64,000 bases of DNA, from assembly GCA_049724395.1 (NCBI GenBank), contig JAUGWO010000113.1:62001-126000 (forward strand), written 5' to 3'. A program made the position numbers and the translations under genes. The stretch comes from Spongospora subterranea f. sp. subterranea (lineage: Eukaryota; Endomyxa: Phytomyxea; Phytomyxea; Plasmodiophorida). Positions 59,301-64,000 of this stretch are shown here, in pieces (position 1 is the first letter of the stretch; every line of letters starts with the position of its first letter). Below the pieces are notes generated by a model, which saw only the letters and a list, made by a program, of their open reading frames with translations, did no database searches and was not told the DNA's origin.

Positions 59301-62300
59301 AAACCTGTATTACCTAGCTTGTCAAGCAGGATATGAACATGGGATGCATCAGCAGACAGCGCTTTCTGTAAAGAACGAAGTCGAATATAAAGGGCAGCGA
59401 AATATTCATCAGATGAAGGAGCAGATATAGACAGCGAATCATGAAGACGGTCTCGAAGTCGCCAGCACTGAACTACGTTATCAGAGTATGGCGCTGATAA
59501 CAAAGTCTCGTCTATGCAGACGTTAGTTCAACGATTGAGGTAGGCATTGCAATTGGCATTACCGATGTGCTTAAGAGTCTGAGGTATCAACGAAATCGCT
59601 GGATGATCGTCGCCTAATAGAAATGATGGGAGAACTGATAAAGGACATTGAGCGCCCTTAGAAGCACAATTTCTGAAAAATCGTGTAGCAAGAAGCATGA
59701 CCTGAGACCCAAGCTCGCCGAACCGTGTCTTAGGATCGGCCATTAGGAACTGTGTTGATTCCGGAAGCTTCCGCCAATAAGCTAAAAATGCCTCCCAGAC
59801 TTCGTGGCGAGGCATTTCTTCCTGTATCAGGCTTCACCCAATGTCAATGATCACGAGGTTTAAAACAACGAATCGCAACTTACGCGTGGACCTCAGAGAC
59901 TTCGTGCTGAAGGCATTCGATATCAGCCAAAGTTGCAAACTCAAGGGCAACTACGAGCGACATGTTGTTGTTAATGTCCAAGTTCCGAGGAATCCAATGA
60001 GATGACCAGCACGATGTTAGGTCTGGATTTGAGAGCAAGAACTTATGCAATCCCAATATTCGGTTAACACGTCCTGCGACGATGTCGTTGCTGTGCATTA
60101 ATGGCAGACCTGGCCAGGCACCATGAACTGAACGATCCTGATCATTCAAAAGAACCTGAAGCCGAGATTGAGCGGATGCCACGACGTCATGTGGAACGGA
60201 ATATGCTTGCTTGAGAGCAGATACTAGCGCTGAAGCCGGTGCAATGCCACGCCTTGCTTGCTGAGACGCTAAATCAGCAAATTGAAGAAGCTGCTGAAGT
60301 CGGGCTTCACAAATATTCCCGTCAGCCAAGGAACTATGGGTTTCTAGACAAAATGCTGCCAAATGCGGATCCGTTATTCCAATATTGACCTAGTTTGACA
60401 CGTTAGGCTAGCACTTTGTTCATGATCGGTATGTCTTACAAGTATGTTGATGATGTCATCGTTCGTATACCGGTGGCGCCATCGTAAAGAAGGCGCAACA
60501 GGAGCATCTGGTACGAGAGAGATTTCGACACATCGATTTCTAATCGCGCGAGAAAGCATGCCTGAACAGAATGTGAGCGATACAGATACGGCAAAATAGA
60601 CGAAGTACCGTATTGCTCATTAGCTGTCATAAACAGGCGGAAGTCGACATGGGGAACGATCGAGCGAGCGGCACCGCTCTCGTTGACTAATATTGTTCCA
60701 TTCGGTTCTAATAATGAGTTGAGGCGATCCAATATAGATGAAGAGCATAGATTCGCGTTATCTAACAGAAGCCAATACCCGTTAACAACAGCAGATAAAA
60801 GCATTCCATCGACCCATTCGAATCGTCCAATGCAGCCTAAGAAACCTATTAGCCGAAATCAGCGAACACAGCACCACAAACGGACCATTTTCGAGCAATT
60901 GATTAAGCGCAGATATCTTCTCAAAAAGAGGTAAACCGAGCATTGAGTTCAAGCGGTGGAGCAAAGGGATCTCATCAATTGTGCAATCGGATTGCTGCCT
61001 CAACTCCACAGCACCCCAAAGATTTAGCGTTTCTGCAGTAATTTTTCCAGTGTAGCAAGACGATCGAATTTCATTCTCCAGGAGAGCGACAATTTCATTG
61101 CGATACCGTGAAACATTCACCTGAAATGCCCACATTGACCACGAATTATGAAAGCGCTCGACTACAGATACCTGCTCAAATGCGCCAAGAAGCTCAGTGG
61201 CATCCAGGGCCGTATTTATTGGCAGCTCCAAAAGCGTTTGCTTGTACAGTTGCGCCATATATCGAACAGCCGAAGTTTTGCCACTGAATGAAGGCCCAAC
61301 AAGAATTACAGGGTATTTGCGGTTAACACATTCCGTCATATGCATTATAGGAGCCGCCATTCCTTGCAGAAACAGTAAATCCCGGCCCGTCTGGATGCAA
61401 AAGAATAAGCAAAGACTAAGCGAAACCCGCCTGAATGCCGACCTTTGAGGAGAAATATGAAGTTGAAAGATGGCGTTGGGAATAAGGGGTACGATGATCC
61501 GCAATAGTAACAGACGATGGGGAAATGTGTATGCGTGGATGAGTAATGATCGTAGGAGTTCGCCCTTGAAAAGTTTCAGCAAAAAGATCAACGGCGTGTT
61601 GGCGATCTTCAGGAGTCCTCAACCGTTGCCGGTATGCAATGTCAAACCCAGATTCTGGTGCATTGCCAGAGGAGATGCACCACCTGCGAAGCGAACAATG
61701 AAATGACGATAACACCGTATGTGCTAATCCATTCCATACCTGAACACATCGCGAAGGTTGAACTCCCAGGGAGAACCTTTGCTGGCAAATCGGTTTTCTA
61801 CTAAAACCGCTTGATGAAGGCGCTGGTTGAATTCTAACATTTGCAAATCAGCCTCAGGGAACTGATTCATGATAATCGTTTCAAAATCGGATCGAGACAT
61901 GTCCTCGAGATGCACCTGTACCAAATTAGACCTTTTGATAGAGCTCAAATCCAAAAAAATACCTTGGTGAATCGGTTGAGAAAAGACGCCGGAAGAGATT
62001 TTCGGCCACCTCCCTCGTGAACTGGGTTTTGGCAAGCAAAAACACGAAACGATGGATGGCAAACAAACTCGCGAGACAGGTCGGGAATGTATATAGTTGC
62101 TCGATGATCCAAAACGGCATTTAAACCTTCCAGTACCTGTAGTTGCTGCTCTATTAATACCAAGTCACAACTTAAGCGAGACGACTACCGATTGAGACGC
62201 TAAATTTAGTTCATCAAGAAGGACCCAATACCCGTTGATGATCGCATCCAGGAACGGGCCATCACACCACTGAAACTGCCCAGGAGTATCAGCGACCGGG

Positions 62301-64000
62301 AAATCACTACCCAGTAAGTCCATCATATCCGTCTGCTCCGACAGATTGAGGCGAATAACGCGGTGAGACATTAACTTCCCTAATGAACTAATTAACGACG
62401 TTTTACCAACACCGGGTGAGCCTGAAAAATGAAAGATGTCAGATTGTTCAATATCATGAACCTTGAAGATATATACCTTCAAGCAAAATTGCCTTTGGCA
62501 ATTGTAAGCCGCGCAGAACACGAATGACATTACGGTTGGTTGTGGGAGTTGACATGTCGAAAGTGGGTTGACTACGGCCGGCTTCCACCGTGTCATCACC
62601 ACAACATGCCCAGAAAGGATCAACGCCAAATCGCTTATTCTCTAAACGTAACTCCTGATGGGTTCTTATGAAGCAATTATCCATGTCAACGTATTCAGAA
62701 ACACATATTTGATCGTCTTCACCAAGTACTTGGATTGCTAGGCGAAATACATTACGCTTGCGGTCGGCAGACAAACACCCCGACCCAAGACCAAGTCCAT
62801 CAATAAGGGTCAACAATGCAGCATGCAGGAAGGCCATAGCATTTGACATTTTGCATGACGTAACAGCATGAGACATAAAAGCGATGAAAGAACGTATATC
62901 GCGAAGGGATAACCGCTCACGGTTGCTGGTGCAGTGTTGTTCGTGATACGAATTAAATAAATGCATGAGACATCTTCCATATGGTTGTAATTGCGGAACT
63001 TGAATGGAGACGCTGATTATATGGGACAAATCATCAACGGAGTGATCACTGGGAACCCAAATCTCGGTAAAACGATTGCGCAAGGCAGGAGATAATTCCT
63101 AGTTACGATTAACAGCGATCAGCGAATACAGATATGAACCTAGAGCAAACCGCTAAAGAACCTTTTTGCCAAAATCCCCGCTTGGGTTCATTGTTGCCAG
63201 AATCCTGAAAGATTTTGCTGCAACAACAACCTCACCATCTCCGGCCTTTTCGGCCAGCAATATTGAACGCCCATGTTCTAGCACTGAGTTCAGTCTTTCG
63301 ACAACCGCCTAGATAAGAAATGAATCAGAACAGGCAGCCCAGTAAAATGAAGCCAAGTAACTAACATCGTCAGCGAGGGCAATCTCATCAATCAGAATCC
63401 AATGTCCCTGCCGCATTGCCGTGATGAGTGGTCCGTCAACCCATTCGAACAATGCATTCGCCTTGCGAACGGCGTCGCGCGCTTGCTCTGCCAGAGGTCC
63501 ATCAGGAATGCGGTCGATAATATCTGACGATATCGTGGCTGTTGTTGTCAGGGATAATCCGGCACTATGAAGTGCATGACGCGCGGCCTCAATCAACGCA
63601 GCTCTCCCTACACATTTATCGTCGTTACAAAACCCCGTCCGTCTGGTGGTCATGCATCAATGTAACGCTAATGTGTTACCTCTGACAGGGCGGAGTGACC
63701 CGATTATATCAGCTGTGTCGGTGTGTTGATGGACATTAATTATTTGAAGAGTTTGGTTCGATAGATCAGCGAGCGCCTTCGGGCAAACAATGTTTAGGGA
63801 ATATGAGGCACACGAGGAAATGTCAGGAACAGGTATCTAACCTGGCAAAGCGTTGTCTTGCCCAGGCCGGTATCTCCGACCAGTAATACGGGTTCCATCG
63901 CCTGGAGCGCGGCGTTGCTCAATGCCATGATACGCTTCATCATTGAGGTCATGGCTAATCCTGGCGCTGATTGGTAATTGGCGGGGAGATGGGCTTCGTA
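50392..64000 (-). CDS. MDN1: midasin, dynein-like AAA ATPase of 60S biogenesis (3' part)
   Basis: Midasin/Rea1 is a giant AAA+ protein that strips assembly factors (Ytm1, Rsa4) from pre-60S particles. The window holds about 13.6 kb of the minus-strand gene; AAA1, AAA2 and the N-terminus lie beyond 64000. From the 5' side: AAA3 (Walker A GDTGLGKTT), AAA4 (GSPGVGKTS), AAA5 (GPSFSGKTS) with LFEWVDGPLI- and RFEWVDGML-type elements, a degenerate AAA6 region, a long helical linker (about 60-54 kb), a D/E-rich region (about 53.7-51.6 kb) and the C-terminal MIDAS domain (DDSLS), ending DFPFPYYIILRKAADLP and LRQWIEHVNRK. Introns are many and about 50 nt, for example one ending TTTCTTAG before GCIGRFEWVDG near 60830. 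Stop TAA at 50394-50392. Confidence 0.95.
51097..51111 (-). other. midasin MIDAS motif
   Basis: AIDDSLSMRD with the metal-ion-dependent adhesion site DxSxS (D-D-S-L-S), followed by the VWA fold (LSVLKFGETATVL, LFDDARQSTMASFSNNQLM, IISDARVQQ). It binds the UBL domains of Ytm1 and Rsa4. Confidence 0.9.
51600..53700 (-). other. midasin acidic D/E-rich region
   Basis: Several exons rich in Asp and Glu (GGVEEKDDDDDAHEPNLVED, DEYASGSDEGDMDDGEDFD, EDEEQILGLKQDKQEGPDND) between the linker and the MIDAS domain, the flexible tether known from Rea1. Confidence 0.85.
61271..61297 (-). other. midasin AAA5 Walker A
   Basis: GPSFSGKTS preceded by KYPVILV, corresponding to GPSNSGKT of yeast AAA5. Followed by NTALDATELLGAFEQ and, after a 48-nt intron, the WVDGML and LLLDNANLCSSSILDRLNSL segment. 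Confidence 0.9.
62396..62422 (-). other. midasin AAA4 Walker A
   Basis: GSPGVGKTS, identical to the conserved AAA4 loop. It is followed by SEQTDMMDLLGSDFPV and FQWCDGPFLDAIINGYWVLL with the Walker B-type LLDELNLAS. Confidence 0.9.
63851..63877 (-). other. midasin AAA3 Walker A
   Basis: GDTGLGKTT preceded by EPVLLV, the ATP-binding loop of AAA3 (yeast GETGCGKTT). A donor GTTAGATACC follows the CQ two codons later (exon end 63842). Confidence 0.9.

Overview
The window is nuclear DNA of a eukaryote. Genes carry short GT-AG introns (mostly 48-70 nt), two tRNA-Thr genes are present, and the land between genes is full of broken retroelements. SIN1, an SRPK kinase with the fungal/animal signature motifs, OPA3, a multi-span membrane protein fused to an RGS domain, mitochondrial ferredoxin reductase and midasin together point to an opisthokont. 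I infer an early-diverging (zoosporic) fungus or close relative. This is an inference from gene content, since no rRNA or other marker is present.

Layout. 0-3.6 kb: 3' end of a TFIIIC tau138/GTF3C1-like gene (+) and a SIN1 (TORC2) gene (-). 3.6-11 kb: gene-poor, with a gypsy fossil, a large imperfect foldback (6.85-7.85 kb) and an unidentified membrane-protein gene (-). 11-12 kb: SAC3/GANP-domain gene (+). 12-20.8 kb: a nest of Ty3/gypsy fossils including a chromodomain-bearing chromovirus, two ORFs with SHOCT-like helices, and a small inverted-repeat DNA element. 21-23 kb: an unidentified two-exon gene and a fossil of a CRESS-DNA-virus-like Rep helicase present as two diverged inverted arms. 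23.7-26.4 kb: ribosomal protein uL1 (RPL10A) with a C/D snoRNA-like element in each of two introns, then five-exon OPA3, whose start codon overlaps that of a possible LYR-motif gene on the other strand. 27-29.4 kb: gypsy and RNase H fossils. 29.6-34.7 kb: TM-RGS gene, unknown ORFs, SRPK kinase and a beta-rich unknown. 34.8-36.5 kb: two head-to-head PIF/Harbinger DNA transposons, the second ending about 20 bp from a tRNA-Thr. 37.7-40.7 kb: gypsy fossil (-). 41-45.7 kb: PrsW-like membrane protease, the second identical tRNA-Thr and three more foldbacks. 45.75-46.2 kb: a 29-bp minisatellite upstream of mitochondrial ferredoxin/adrenodoxin reductase (nine exons). 48.7-50.2 kb: a seven-exon gene with a duplicated domain. 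50.4-64 kb: midasin (MDN1/Rea1, -), from AAA3 to the C-terminal MIDAS domain, 5' end outside the window.

Three themes cut across the region. First, diverged inverted repeats recur, many made of coding fragments (virus Rep, retroelement, unknown genes), and would fold into long hairpin RNAs if transcribed. Second, several conserved host genes (GTF3C1, SIN1, RPL10A, RGS, ferredoxin reductase) carry single-nucleotide reading-frame slips, mostly beside short homopolymers and in both directions, best explained by consensus errors in the assembly. Third, host genes serve ordinary functions: TORC2 signalling, Pol III transcription, ribosome assembly (uL1, midasin), mRNA export or splicing (SAC3, SRPK) and mitochondria (OPA3, LYR-like, ferredoxin reductase).
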